Part shown: positions 6,001-17,479 of the stretch, in pieces
Layout: each line of letters opens with the position of its first letter
Position numbering within the stretch: the stretch's first letter is position 1
Origin: CAG-170 sp022779365
GTDB lineage: Bacteria > Bacillota > Clostridia > Oscillospirales > Oscillospiraceae
Direction: 5' to 3'
Length of the DNA: 64,000 bases
Assembly: GCA_022779365.1 (NCBI GenBank)
Contig: JALFSI010000050.1
Coordinates: forward strand, 1-64,000
Notes under the pieces: model-generated
Database searches by the model: none
Told to the model about the DNA's origin: nothing
What the model saw: the letters and a program-made list of their open reading frames with translations, nothing else
Made by a program: the position numbers and the translations under genes

Positions 6001-6708
6001 ATGCTTTTAATCCGGCATCTGACCAAGCGCTACGGCGAGAAAAAAACCGTGGATGATCTGAGCCTGCACATCGCCCCGGGCGAAATTTACGGCTTTATCG
6101 GGCACAACGGCGCGGGCAAAACGACCACGCTCAGATCCGTGGCGGGTATTCTGCAATTTGATGAGGGCGAGATCACCATCGCCGGGCACTCCATTCGGAC
6201 CGAACCGCTGGCGTGCAAGAGGATGTTTGCGTACATTCCAGATAACCCGGACCTGTACGAGTTCATGACGGGCTGGCAGTATCTCGATTTTATCGCCGAT
6301 ATTTTCGGCGTGGACGCGCCCACGCGCGTGCAGCGGGTGGAGCAATACGCGGCGCTTTTTGAGCTGACCGACGATCTGCCGCAGCCGATCGCAACGTATT
6401 CGCACGGCATGAAGCAGAAGCTGGCGATCATTTCCGCGTGGCTGCACGAGCCAAAGCTCATTTTGATGGACGAGCCGTTTGTAGGTCTTGACCCCAAAGC
6501 CTCGCACCTGCTCAAGGGCATGATGCGGCAGGTTTGCGACGCGGGCGGCGCGATCTTCTTCTCGACACACGTTCTGGAGGTCGCGGAAAAGCTGTGTGAC
6601 AAGGTTGCCATCATCAAGGGCGGCAGACTCATCCGTTCAGGTACGATGGACGAGGTGCGCGGCGACGATTCGCTGGAGGACGTGTTCCTCGAGCTGGAGG
6701 CGGAATGA
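6001..6708 (+). CDS. ABC transporter ATP-binding protein
   Basis: A 235-residue nucleotide-binding subunit. Visible motifs are Walker A GHNGAGKT (34-41), the signature YSHGMKQ (133-139, with H replacing the usual second G of SGG), Walker B LILMDE (153-158) and the switch His in FSTH (190). Single-domain ATPases of this type (CcmA/EcsA/YtrB-like) pair with large permeases to export peptides, lipids or drugs. The permease gene follows with a 4-bp ATGA overlap, giving one translationally coupled pair. The gene has its own promoter at 5904-5932. Substrate unknown; the neighbouring GyrI-domain regulator would fit a hydrophobic toxic compound. Confidence 0.9.
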   Translation: MLLIRHLTKRYGEKKTVDDLSLHIAPGEIYGFIGHNGAGKTTTLRSVAGILQFDEGEITIAGHSIRTEPLACKRMFAYIPDNPDLYEFMTGWQYLDFIADIFGVDAPTRVQRVEQYAALFELTDDLPQPIATYSHGMKQKLAIISAWLHEPKLILMDEPFVGLDPKASHLLKGMMRQVCDAGGAIFFSTHVLEVAEKLCDKVAIIKGGRLIRSGTMDEVRGDDSLEDVFLELEAE

Positions 6709-8306
6709 TGCTGAAGCTTCTGATAAAAAAGCAGCTCGCGGAAATTTTCCGCAGCTATTTTTACGACGCGAAAAAGAACAAAAAGCGCTCCAAGGGCGCA
6801 ACGGTACTGTTTTTCGTATTTTTTGCGCTTTTGATGGTCGGTCTTCTCGGCGGATTGTTCACGGCGCTGTCCCTCTCTATCTGCGACAATCTCGTGCCGC
6901 TGGGGCTGGATTGGATGTATTTTGCACTCATCGGGCTGATCGCAGTGCTGCTTGGTACGTTCGGCAGTGTGTTCAACACCTACGCGGGGCTGTATCTGGC
7001 AAAGGACAACGATCTGCTGCTCTCGCTGCCCATTCCGGTGCGCAGCATTATTCTCTCGCGCCTTCTGAGCGTGTACCTTATGGGACTCCTGTATTCGGGT
7101 GTAGTGACGATCCCGGCGGCGATCGTATACCTTATAAAAGCACCGTTTTCTGCGGGCGTGCCGGTCGGCGGGCTGCTGTTTGTGGTGCTCACGTCGGCGG
7201 TCGTGCTGATTTTGTCGTGCGTGCTCGGCTGGGTGGTGGCGAAGGTCAGCCTGAAGCTCAAGAATAAGAGCTTTATCACGGTGCTGCTGTCACTGGTGTT
7301 TTTCGGCGCGTATTACTTTGTCTGCTTCCGCTGGCAGACGGCGCTTCAGTCGTTTTTGCAGAACGCCGCGCAGATCGGCGTGTCACTGCAAAAAATTTAT
7401 CCGCTGTATGTGATCGGGCTGTCCGGCACGGGAAGCTGGGGTGCGATGGGGGCGGTCACGGCGGTGGTGCTTGCGCTGCTGACGCTCACATGGCGGCTGC
7501 TCTCCGGCAGCTTCCTGCGTATCGCAACGTCCTCCGGCAGCGCGGCGGCGCGCCCTGCGCGCACGGCGCGGGAGACGGCGCAGCGCAGCGTGTATGGTGC
7601 GGTGCGCGCCAAGGAATTTCGGCGCTTTTTCGCAAGCCCGACGTATATGCTCAACTGCGGCTTCGGCGCGATCCTTCTGCCGATCGTCGGTGTGCTGGCG
7701 CTCGTGCGTGGCAGCGCGCTGATGCAGATGCTGGCGCAGATGGGCGGCGTACCGACGGAGCTTCTGACGGTGCTCATTCCGGCAGTCGTCGCCCTGTTTG
7801 CAGCGATGTGCCCTATTGCCGCGCCGTCAGTATCGCTGGAGGGCAAGAGCCTCTGGCTGCTGCGATCGCTGCCCGTGACGCCGTGGCAGGTGCTGCGCGC
7901 AAAGCTCGCCGTGCACCTCACTGTTACGCTGCCGGCGGCGCTGCTCTGCGCGGTGTGCCTCCTGCTCGTGGTGCGCCCGACGCTGCTTTTGGCGGCGCTC
8001 TCGCTGCTGCTGACGGCGCTTATGTGTCTGCTGCTGGCGCTGGCGGCGCTGTGGCTGGGGCTTTTGATGCCGAACCTGACGTGGACGAGCGAGATCGCGC
8101 CCATCAAGCAGGGCGCCGCGGTGGCGATCAGTCTGCTTGGTGGCTGGGTGTTCGCGGCGGCGGTGGGCGTCAGCGGCGCGCTGCTTGCGCCGAGGCTCGG
8201 CGCGGGCGGCTGCCTGCTTTTGCTGAGCGGCGTGATGATCGTGCTATCCGAAGTGCTGCTCCACTGGCTTAAAAAGCGCGGCACAAAGCGGTTTGCAGAG
8301 CTGTGA
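6705..8306 (+). CDS. ABC transporter permease, two-half type
   Basis: A 533-residue integral membrane protein with about 12 predicted hydrophobic helices in two groups (residues ~35-250 and ~315-525). They are separated by a charged cytoplasmic loop (about 275-310, AARPARTARETAQRS). The pattern is typical of Clostridia ABC-2-type permeases of about 530-560 residues (EcsB/YtrC-like). Its ATG overlaps the ATPase stop (ATGATG at 6705; TGA 6706-6708), so both are made from one message. It forms the membrane pore for the upstream ATPase. Transport direction is most likely export, by analogy; the substrate cannot be named. Confidence 0.8.
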   Translation: MMLKLLIKKQLAEIFRSYFYDAKKNKKRSKGATVLFFVFFALLMVGLLGGLFTALSLSICDNLVPLGLDWMYFALIGLIAVLLGTFGSVFNTYAGLYLAKDNDLLLSLPIPVRSIILSRLLSVYLMGLLYSGVVTIPAAIVYLIKAPFSAGVPVGGLLFVVLTSAVVLILSCVLGWVVAKVSLKLKNKSFITVLLSLVFFGAYYFVCFRWQTALQSFLQNAAQIGVSLQKIYPLYVIGLSGTGSWGAMGAVTAVVLALLTLTWRLLSGSFLRIATSSGSAAARPARTARETAQRSVYGAVRAKEFRRFFASPTYMLNCGFGAILLPIVGVLALVRGSALMQMLAQMGGVPTELLTVLIPAVVALFAAMCPIAAPSVSLEGKSLWLLRSLPVTPWQVLRAKLAVHLTVTLPAALLCAVCLLLVVRPTLLLAALSLLLTALMCLLLALAALWLGLLMPNLTWTSEIAPIKQGAAVAISLLGGWVFAAAVGVSGALLAPRLGAGGCLLLLSGVMIVLSEVLLHWLKKRGTKRFAEL

Positions 8307-8310
8307 ATAA

Positions 8311-8340
8311 GCGGGAGAGGGATGCCTCTCCCGCTTTGCT
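8311..8340 (+). terminator. Terminator of the ABC operon
   Basis: GCGGGAGAGG (8311-8320) pairs perfectly with CCTCTCCCGC (8325-8334) over a GATG loop; TTTGCT follows. Confidence 0.75.
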
Positions 8341-8348
8341 GCGCTTGC

Positions 8349-8580
8349 GGCGCACCAAAGCCTTCCCCTTGAGGGGAAGGTGGCAGCCGAAGGCTGACGG
8401 ATGAGGAGAAGTGTGGTACGTTCTGAGATGCAGCGCGTTTACACAACGCAAAGGCTTCCCTTGGTCACCAAGTGGAGGCTTGAGAACGACGAAACGCACG
8501 ACAGCCCAAAAATAAGAACACTTCCCCTCATCAGTCGGCTTCGCCGACAGCTTCCCCCCCAAGGGGAAGCCTTTGGCGCG
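8349..8580. repeat. MITE-like intergenic element with ~60-bp inverted ends
   Basis: The left end (8349-8412, GGCGCACCAAAGCCTTCCCC...) reappears inverted at the right end (about 8519-8580, ...GGGGAAGCCTTTGGCGCG). The similarity covers about 60 bp, including internal hairpins CCTTCCCC/GGGGAAGG and CAGCC/GGCTG. About 105 bp of non-coding sequence lies between. No transposase is present, so it resembles a non-autonomous miniature element or a dispersed palindromic repeat. A related half-copy is at 33258-33325, sharing GGATGAGGAGAAG and GGTGGTACGTT. It fills the gap between the ABC operon and ktrB. Confidence 0.65.
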
Positions 8581-8641
8581 ATAAAAATCCGGCGTTGGCG
8601 GGAAAATTGCAAACATTTTGGAAACACGACCATCAGGATTC

Positions 8642-8671
8642 TTGACAGCCTGCCGGGATGTGCAGTATAGT
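8642..8671 (+). promoter_or_regulatory. Sigma-A promoter of the ktrBA operon
   Basis: TTGACA (8642-8647), 18-base spacer, TATAGT (8666-8671), about 42 bases before the ktrB start. Confidence 0.75.
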
Positions 8672-8712
8672 TAGGTGAAATTATTGAGACTTTCCGCAAG
8701 GGGGCGCGGTAT

Positions 8713-10086
8713 TTGAATTGGATGCACAAAACCGGCAGTTTGCTGAAAAAACGGCTTCGCCGTGTGCGGCCGGCACAGATGGTCGCGCTGTCCTTCGCAC
8801 TGCTGATCCTTCTTGGCGCGACGCTTCTGACGCTGCCCATTTCCAGTGCAGCGCATACGCCGACCGGCTTTTTGACGTGCCTCTTCACCGCGACCTCCGC
8901 CACCTGCGTGACGGGGCTGATCGTGGTGGATACGGGGCTTTACTGGAGCACGTTCGGCAAGGTCGTCATCATTGTGCTCATTCAGATCGGCGGGCTGGGC
9001 TTTATGACGCTTGTGTCCGTGTTTTTCGTGATGCTCGGCAAGCGCATCGGACTGCGGCAGCGGATGCTGCTGGCGCAGGCGCTGAGTCTGGACGAGATGC
9101 AGGGCGCGATCGGCATGGTACTGCGCATTCTGCGCGGCACAGCGGTCATCGAGGGCACGGGCGCGCTTATTTTAACGCTGCGCTTTCTGCCGGACTACGG
9201 CTTCCCGCGTGCGCTGTGGTACGGCATTTTTCACGCGATCTCGGCGTTCTGCAACGCGGGCTTTGACATTCTGGGCGATGTGTCGCTCGGCGGCAGCATC
9301 ATCCGCTATCAAAAAGACCCTGTTGTGTGCATCACGCTGATGGCGCTCATCACGCTCGGTGGGCTGGGCTTTCTGGTGTGGACGGAGGTGCTCCACTGCC
9401 GCAAAAAGCGTCTGGGGATGTATACGCGGCTCGTGTTGGTTTTGAGCGCGGGGCTGCTTGTGCTCGGCACAGCGCTGACCGCGCTGCTGGAATGGAACAA
9501 TCCCGCAACACTCGGACCGATGAGCGTGGGGCAGAAGCTGCTTGCGGCGGCGTTCCAATCGGTCACGACGCGCACGGCGGGCTTCGCCACCATCCCCCAG
9601 CAGAGCCTTACGGACGCGACACTGGCGGTGTCTACCTTCTTAATGTTCATCGGCGGGTCAAGCGGCTCGACGGCAGGCGGACTGAAAACCGTGACGTTTG
9701 CGATCGTGCTGCTGGCTGCGATCAGCGCCGCGCGCGGCAGAAGCCGGGTGACGGTCATGCGCCGGACGATCCCGCAGACGCAGGTGATGCAGGCGCTGTC
9801 GCTGTTCCTACTCATGCTGACGCTGGCGTTTTCCGGCGCGATATTCCTGAGCGCCGAGAGCGGCTGCCCATTTTTGCGGTCGCTGTTTGAAACGGTCTCA
9901 GCGCTGGCAACGGTCGGGCTGACGGCGGATCTGACGCCAAGGCTCAACGCGCTGTCGCATATTATTTTGATACTCTTTATGTTCTTCGGGCGCGTGGGCA
10001 TTATGACCATCAGTCTCGGCTTCTTGTCCGCCCGGCGCGAGGAAGAACGCTTTACCTATGCCAATGCCAGAGTGCTCATTGGCTGA
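8713..10086 (+). CDS. ktrB: Potassium uptake channel subunit KtrB/TrkH family
   Basis: A 457-residue K+ transporter with four membrane-pore-membrane repeats. All four selectivity-filter segments are present with their glycine: TSATCVTGL (61-69), SAFCNAGFD (near 178), SVTTRTAGF (near 286) and SALATVGLT (near 400). The regulator ktrA follows 15 bp downstream. KtrB forms the translocating pore in the plasma membrane, gated by a KtrA octamer. I take TTG 8713 as start because AAGGGGG lies seven bases upstream; ATG 8722 is the alternative. About 450 residues is normal for the family. It probably uses K+ (often Na+-coupled). Confidence 0.93.
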   Translation: MNWMHKTGSLLKKRLRRVRPAQMVALSFALLILLGATLLTLPISSAAHTPTGFLTCLFTATSATCVTGLIVVDTGLYWSTFGKVVIIVLIQIGGLGFMTLVSVFFVMLGKRIGLRQRMLLAQALSLDEMQGAIGMVLRILRGTAVIEGTGALILTLRFLPDYGFPRALWYGIFHAISAFCNAGFDILGDVSLGGSIIRYQKDPVVCITLMALITLGGLGFLVWTEVLHCRKKRLGMYTRLVLVLSAGLLVLGTALTALLEWNNPATLGPMSVGQKLLAAAFQSVTTRTAGFATIPQQSLTDATLAVSTFLMFIGGSSGSTAGGLKTVTFAIVLLAAISAARGRSRVTVMRRTIPQTQVMQALSLFLLMLTLAFSGAIFLSAESGCPFLRSLFETVSALATVGLTADLTPRLNALSHIILILFMFFGRVGIMTISLGFLSARREEERFTYANARVLIG

Positions 10087-10101
10087 ACGGAGGAAGTGCG
10101 T

Positions 10102-10752
10102 ATGAAAAAGACGTATATTGTCATCGGTCTTGGGCGGTTCGGAAGAGCCCTGGCAGAGCGGCTGTGCGAGCTCGGCAACGAGGTGCTCGCCATCGACACG
10201 AGCGCCGAATGTGTGCAGCACGCGGAGAACAGCGTGACCTGCGCCGTCGTTGGCGACGCGCGGGACGAGGGCGTGCTGCGTTCGCTCGGCGCGCGCAATT
10301 ATGACTGTGCCATCGTTGCCATCGGCTCAAATCTTGCGTCCAGCGTCATCATTACGCTGAACCTCAAATCGCTCGGTGTGAAGCAGGTCATCTGCAAGGC
10401 GCAGGACGAGATCCAGCGCCGGGCGCTTGAAAAGGTGGGTGCTGACCGCGTCATTATTCCCGAGCGCGAGATCGGCATCAAGCTGGCGCAGAGCCTGACG
10501 TCCTCGGGCGTGCTGGATTTTATCGAGCTTTCGCCGGATATTGGCATCGCCGAGGTGAGCGTGCCGGAGAGCTGGGTCGGTAAGAGCCTGCGCGAGCTCA
10601 ATGTGCGGGCAAAATATGACGTGAACGTTATCGCCGTCCGGCGCGGCGGCGCACTGGAGCTGACGATGGACGCCGGCAGCGCGCTGGAGGCAGGCTTGGT
10701 GCTGATCGTACTCGGACCGAACGACGCGCTGGCAAATCTGCAAAAGCGATGA
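10102..10752 (+). CDS. ktrA: Potassium uptake regulatory subunit KtrA (RCK)
   Basis: A 216-residue cytosolic RCK protein. The N-terminal Rossmann domain starts with GLGRFG (residues ~9-14) for binding ATP/ADP and continues to the acidic IDTSAE segment. After about residue 135 a RCK_C domain (SPDIGIAEVSVPESWVGKSL...) binds a small regulatory ligand, commonly c-di-AMP in Firmicutes. It forms an octameric ring that gates KtrB. ATG 10102 is chosen over GTG 10096 because GGAGGAA would sit directly against the GTG. It overlaps the next gene by ATGA, giving a three-gene operon with an RNA methyltransferase. Confidence 0.93.
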   Translation: MKKTYIVIGLGRFGRALAERLCELGNEVLAIDTSAECVQHAENSVTCAVVGDARDEGVLRSLGARNYDCAIVAIGSNLASSVIITLNLKSLGVKQVICKAQDEIQRRALEKVGADRVIIPEREIGIKLAQSLTSSGVLDFIELSPDIGIAEVSVPESWVGKSLRELNVRAKYDVNVIAVRRGGALELTMDAGSALEAGLVLIVLGPNDALANLQKR

Positions 10753-11498
10753 GAGAAGCGATCACGAGCCGGCATAATCCACTGCTGGCGCATTTCAAAA
10801 GGCTGCTGACCGTGCGTGCCTACCGCGCCGAGCACCGCGAATTTGCCGCCGACGGCGTAAAGCTGCTGGCGGAGGCGGTGCGCTGGGGCTGCCCGCTGAC
10901 GGCGGTGCTGGTGCAGGAGGGCGTGGAGCTGCCGGAAGTACCGGCGGGCGTGCGCGTGGCGGAGGTCAGTGAGGCGCTCATGCGGAGCGTATCGCTGATG
11001 GAAGCGCCGCAGGGCGCGCTGTTTGCCTGCCGGATGCCGGAGGACGCGCCCGCCGAGGTCACGCCGGGGTGTCTGGTGCTCGACGGTATTCAAGACCCCG
11101 GCAATCTGGGGACGATCCTGCGCACGGCGGACGCACTGGATGTGCCGGTCATCCTGACCGAGGGCTGCGCGGACGCATACAATCCCAAGGTCGTGCGTGC
11201 GTCGATGGGCGCGGTGCTGCGCACGCCGCCGCGCGGGCTGAAAAAAGCCGACGTGGTGCATGCCTGCCGTGAGCAGGGCGTGCCGCTGCTGGCGACGGCG
11301 ATGAGCGCGGACGCGCGCGATGTGCGCGATGTTTCGCTGCCGCTTGCCGCAACGGTGATCGGCAGCGAGGGTCGCGGCGTGTGCCCTGAGCTGCTGGCGG
11401 CGGCGGACGGCAAGGTCATCATCCCCATGAGCGCCCGCTGCGAATCACTCAACGCGGCAGTTGCAGCTACTATAGTTATGTGGCAGATGCGCCGTTGA
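10749..11498 (+). CDS. TrmH/SpoU-family RNA 2'-O-methyltransferase
   Basis: A 249-residue SPOUT methyltransferase. An N-terminal L30e-like substrate-binding domain (about 1-95) precedes the knotted catalytic domain with all three motifs: DGIQDPGNLGTILRTA (motif 1), IGSEGRGV (motif 2) and IPMSARCESLNAAVAA (motif 3). It uses S-adenosylmethionine to methylate a ribose 2'-OH, most likely in 23S rRNA (RlmB/TsnR-like, often called YsgA in Firmicutes). The target nucleotide cannot be deduced. Its start overlaps ktrA by four bases, so it is coupled to the potassium operon, an association that looks positional rather than functional. Confidence 0.88.
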   Translation: MREAITSRHNPLLAHFKRLLTVRAYRAEHREFAADGVKLLAEAVRWGCPLTAVLVQEGVELPEVPAGVRVAEVSEALMRSVSLMEAPQGALFACRMPEDAPAEVTPGCLVLDGIQDPGNLGTILRTADALDVPVILTEGCADAYNPKVVRASMGAVLRTPPRGLKKADVVHACREQGVPLLATAMSADARDVRDVSLPLAATVIGSEGRGVCPELLAAADGKVIIPMSARCESLNAAVAATIVMWQMRR

Positions 11499-11544
11499 GT
11501 GATAGAGTATAGAATGTAACCTTTAGAGAGATAGAGGGGTACAA

Positions 11545-12786
11545 GTGGTCAGGTATTGGTTATGGCTCGCAACGCGCGAGGGGATCGGGCTTCGGAAGAT
11601 GCACCTCCTGCTTCGACAGTTTTCGACGCCGGAGCAGGTCTGGCTCGCGGATGAGACTGCGCTGCGGCAGGTCGAGGGTCTGGGCAAAGCGCCGTCACTG
11701 GAGGATAAAAAACTGGACGGTGCGGATAAGATCCTGAGCGACTGCTTCCAGAAGGACATCCAGGTCATCACTATGCAGGACGCGACCTACCCCGAGCGCC
11801 TGCGTAATCTCGACGACGCGCCGCTGGTGCTCTATTGTCGCGGCTCGATGCCGGATTTTGACGCGGCTCCGGTCATTGCCATGGTCGGTACGCGCAAAGC
11901 CTCCGGCTATGGACTGATGCAGGCGAAAACGCTCGGCTTTCAGATCGGGCGGATGGGCGGTCTTGTCATCTCCGGCGGCGCATACGGCATTGACACCATG
12001 GCGCTCAAGGGCGCGCTGTCGGCGGGCGGACCTGTTGCAGCGGTGCTCGGCTGCGGCGCGGATATTGTGTATCCGGCGTCGAACGCGGGGCTGTTCCGCG
12101 ATATTTGCGCGCATGGCTGTCTGCTGAGCGAATACCCGCCGGGAACGCCCGCGCTCGGCGCGCATTTCCCGGTGCGAAACCGCATTCTCAGCGGTCTGGC
12201 GCTCGGCGTTCTGGTTGTGGAAGCGCCGCGCAGGAGCGGCGCGCTCATCACTGCCAACCACGCGCTCGAACAGGGGCGCGATGTGTTCACCCTCCCGGCA
12301 AACGTCGGCAGCCCCACCTGCGAGGGCAATCTCCAGCTGCTGAAGGACGGCGCTATTTTAGTAGAAGAGGGCTGGGATGTGATGCGCGAATATGTGCATC
12401 TGTACCCCGATAAGATCGTGCGCCGCTCGCGCCCGATCCCCATGACCCTGACGGCGCAGGAGCAGGCGCAGCAGACGCGCGAAGCGGAGCGCGCGGAGCG
12501 CTCGGTGGCGGAAAAGCCGTCCGCGCGGGAAAAAGACGACAAAAAAGTCATTGACAAGCCACAAAAGAGACACTATATTGACCTACATGGACTTTTGGAC
12601 ACGCTTTCCGCGGACGAACGCACCGCGGCGGAGTGTTTACAGGAAGGACCTGCGCACGTCGATGAGATCATCGACAAAACGCAAATCGCTGCCGGGCGGA
12701 TCTTAGCCGCGCTGACGCTGCTGGAGCTCAAGGGCTATGTGACCCGGCTGCCGGGGCGGCGCTTCTCGCTGACGGAGCATCAATAA
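11545..12786 (+). CDS. dprA: DNA processing protein DprA (Smf)
   Basis: A 413-residue protein. An N-terminal SAM-like helical part (1-80) is followed by the Rossmann-fold DprA core with MVGTRKASGYG (near 113-123), GGAYGIDTMALKGAL and PVRNRILSGLA, and by a C-terminal winged helix (about 355-410). DprA loads RecA on incoming single-stranded DNA during transformation. The segment between core and winged helix (about 300-350) is unusually long and charged. The start is GTG 11545 with GAGGGG six bases upstream. It leads dprA-topA-trmFO, the same order as in Bacillus subtilis. Presence of dprA alone does not show natural competence. Confidence 0.93.
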   Translation: MVRYWLWLATREGIGLRKMHLLLRQFSTPEQVWLADETALRQVEGLGKAPSLEDKKLDGADKILSDCFQKDIQVITMQDATYPERLRNLDDAPLVLYCRGSMPDFDAAPVIAMVGTRKASGYGLMQAKTLGFQIGRMGGLVISGGAYGIDTMALKGALSAGGPVAAVLGCGADIVYPASNAGLFRDICAHGCLLSEYPPGTPALGAHFPVRNRILSGLALGVLVVEAPRRSGALITANHALEQGRDVFTLPANVGSPTCEGNLQLLKDGAILVEEGWDVMREYVHLYPDKIVRRSRPIPMTLTAQEQAQQTREAERAERSVAEKPSAREKDDKKVIDKPQKRHYIDLHGLLDTLSADERTAAECLQEGPAHVDEIIDKTQIAAGRILAALTLLELKGYVTRLPGRRFSLTEHQ

Positions 12787-12809
12787 ACAGGAAACATTGG
12801 AGGCACTTC

Positions 12810-15112
<2,303 letters not shown>

Positions 15113-15116
<4 letters not shown>

Positions 15117-16414
15117 TGGAAACGGTCAGGGTCATCGGTGCGGGACTGGCAGGGTGCGAGGCGGCATGGCAGCTCGCCGAGCGCGGCTTTGCGGTCACGC
15201 TGTATGAAATGAAGCCGCAAAAGATGTCACCTGCGCACCACAGCCCGGATTTTGCCGAGCTGGTGTGCTCCAACTCTCTGCGCGGCGACCGTCTGGAAAA
15301 CGCCGTGGGGCTTTTAAAGGAAGAGCTGCGGCGGCTGGGCAGCCTGATCCTTGCCTGCGCGGAGGAACACCGCGTGGAGGCGGGCGGCGCGCTGGCGGTG
15401 GATCGCTTTGGCTTTTCCGGCGCGGTGACGCAGAAGATCCGCAGCCACCCGAACATCACGGTCGTGGAGGGCGAGGTCACGGAAATTCCCGAAAAGCCCG
15501 TCATTATCGCAACAGGACCGCTGACGAGCGACGCGCTCAGCCGCGCCATTCAGAATTACTTCGGCGGCGCGGACTACATGAGCTTTTTTGACGCGGCGGC
15601 GCCGCTGGTGAGCTTTGACAGCATTGACATGAGCCGCGCCTGGTTCGCGTCCCGCTACGACCGCGGCAGTGCGGATTATGTAAACTGTTCCATGGAGCGC
15701 GCCGAGTACGCCGCGTTTGTCGAAGCGCTCACGACCGCCGAGGAGGCGGAGGTGCACGGCTTTGAGGACGCGAAGGTCTTTGAGGGCTGCATGCCCGTGG
15801 AGGTCATGGCGCGGCGCGGCTTTGACACGCTGCGCTACGGTCCGCTCAAGCCTGTGGGACTCAAAGACCCCAAGACGGGCAAAGAGCCGTATGCCGTCGT
15901 GCAGCTTCGCAAGGACAACGCGGCGGGGTCGGTGTATAACCTCGTTGGCTTCCAGACGCATCTGAAATTCCCGGAGCAAAAGCGCGTGTTTTCCATGATC
16001 CCCGCGCTGCACGACGCGGAATTTGTACGCTACGGCGTGATGCACCGCAATACGTTTTTGCGCAGCCCCAAGCTGCTCGACCGCTACTATGCCGACCGGC
16101 GCGAGCCGCTGGTGGCGTTCGCCGGGCAGATGACGGGTGTGGAAGGGTATGTGGAATCGACCGCGTCCGGGTATCTGGCGGCGGTGAGTATGGCAGCGCG
16201 GCTGCGCGGCGAGACCCCGCCCGATTTTCCGCGCGAGACGGCGATCGGCGCGCTGGCGGCATATATCAGCGACGAGAGCGTGACGGATTTTCAGCCGATG
16301 AACGTCAACTTCGGGATCATGACGCCGCTTGGCTATCGCGTCAAGGGCAAGGCAAATAAAAATCTGGCGATCGCCCAGCGTGCGCTGGACGTGCTCGCGC
16401 AGATGGAGCGATAA
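15113..16414 (+). CDS. trmFO: tRNA m5U54 methyltransferase TrmFO
   Basis: A 433-residue folate/FAD-dependent enzyme that makes 5-methyluridine at tRNA position 54 using methylenetetrahydrofolate. The FAD-binding GAGLAGCE motif is at residues 9-16, followed by EMKPQKMSPAHHSPDFAELVC, split by its conserved Cys in the CSNSLRG loop. A second catalytic-region Cys is in FEGCMPVEVMA (near 220). ATG 15113 overlaps the topA stop codon (ATGA), marking translational coupling. Length is standard. The topA-trmFO neighbourhood is conserved in Firmicutes (old name gid). Confidence 0.96.
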
Positions 16415-16432
16415 ACGAAAGGAAGGACCTTT

Positions 16433-17479
16433 ATGCGGATCGTAGTCGATGCAATGGGCGGCGACCTTTCGCCGGATGCCGCTGCGCTCGGCGCGCTGGA
16501 CGCGGCGGAAAAGCTCGGTGTGCAGGTCGTGCTGGTCGGGCGGGGCGAGCAAATTCTCGCGTGCCTCAAGCGGCACGGGATCGAAACGCTCCCGCAGGGC
16601 GTGGAGATCGCGCACGCGGAGGACGTTGTGGAGATGCACGACGACCCGGCGTCGGTCGTCAAGACCCGGAAGGAGTCGTCCATGGTCGTGGGTCTGCGGA
16701 TGCTGGCGGACGGGCAGGGCGACGCGTTCGTGAGCGCCGGCTCAACGGGGGCGCTTCTCTCAGCGGCGACGCTGATCGTCAAGCGTGTGCGCGGCATTCG
16801 CCGCGCGGCAATGGGGCCGCTCATCCCCACGAAGACCGGCGGGCGCACGGTGCTCATCGACTGCGGCGCGAACGCCGAGTGTACGCCGGAATTTCTGCTG
16901 CAATTCGCGTTTATGGGCTCGTATTACGCCCAGAAAACGCTCGCCGTCGAGCGCCCGCGCGTGGCGCTACTCAACATCGGCGCGGAGGACACCAAGGGCG
17001 GTTCACTTCAAAAGCAGACCTACGCGCTGCTGCAAAAGGCGAACGACGCCGGGTACATAAATTTTGCGGGCAACATCGAGGCGCGCGACGTGCCGCTGGG
17101 CGGCGCGGATGTGGTCGTGGCGGACGGCTTTTCCGGCAATGTGCTGCTCAAGGGCATTGAGGGTACGGCGCTGTTTATGGCGTCGATGGTCAAAAGGATC
17201 TTTATGCGCAATCTCTTCACCAAGCTCGCGGGGCTGGTGTGCAGGAAGGGCATCGCGGAGATGAAGGGAATGCTCGACTACCGCGAGACGGGCGGCACGC
17301 TGCTGCTGGGCATCACCAGGCCTGTTGTCAAGGCGCACGGCTCTTCTGACCGGCTGGCGATGTTCCATTCCATCCGGCAGGCGGCGGAGGCGGTCGAGGC
17401 GGGCGTTGCGCAGGATCTCGCGCAGAATATCGACAAAATGACCGTACCAAAGGAGCTGGACCATGTATCAGGAACTTGA
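16433..17479 (+). CDS. plsX: Phosphate acyltransferase PlsX
   Basis: A 348-residue enzyme that converts acyl-ACP to acyl-phosphate, the first step of the PlsX-PlsY route to phosphatidic acid. Recognisable parts are the start IVVDAMGGDLSPDA, FVSAGSTGALLSAA, the ALLNIGAEDTKG loop and ADGFSGNVLLKGIEG. It acts peripherally at the membrane. In many Firmicutes acpP lies between plsX and rnc, but here plsX runs directly into rnc with a 17-bp overlap, so acyl carrier protein must be encoded elsewhere. A clear ribosome binding site (GAAAGGAAGG) precedes ATG 16433. Confidence 0.97.
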   Translation: MRIVVDAMGGDLSPDAAALGALDAAEKLGVQVVLVGRGEQILACLKRHGIETLPQGVEIAHAEDVVEMHDDPASVVKTRKESSMVVGLRMLADGQGDAFVSAGSTGALLSAATLIVKRVRGIRRAAMGPLIPTKTGGRTVLIDCGANAECTPEFLLQFAFMGSYYAQKTLAVERPRVALLNIGAEDTKGGSLQKQTYALLQKANDAGYINFAGNIEARDVPLGGADVVVADGFSGNVLLKGIEGTALFMASMVKRIFMRNLFTKLAGLVCRKGIAEMKGMLDYRETGGTLLLGITRPVVKAHGSSDRLAMFHSIRQAAEAVEAGVAQDLAQNIDKMTVPKELDHVSGT

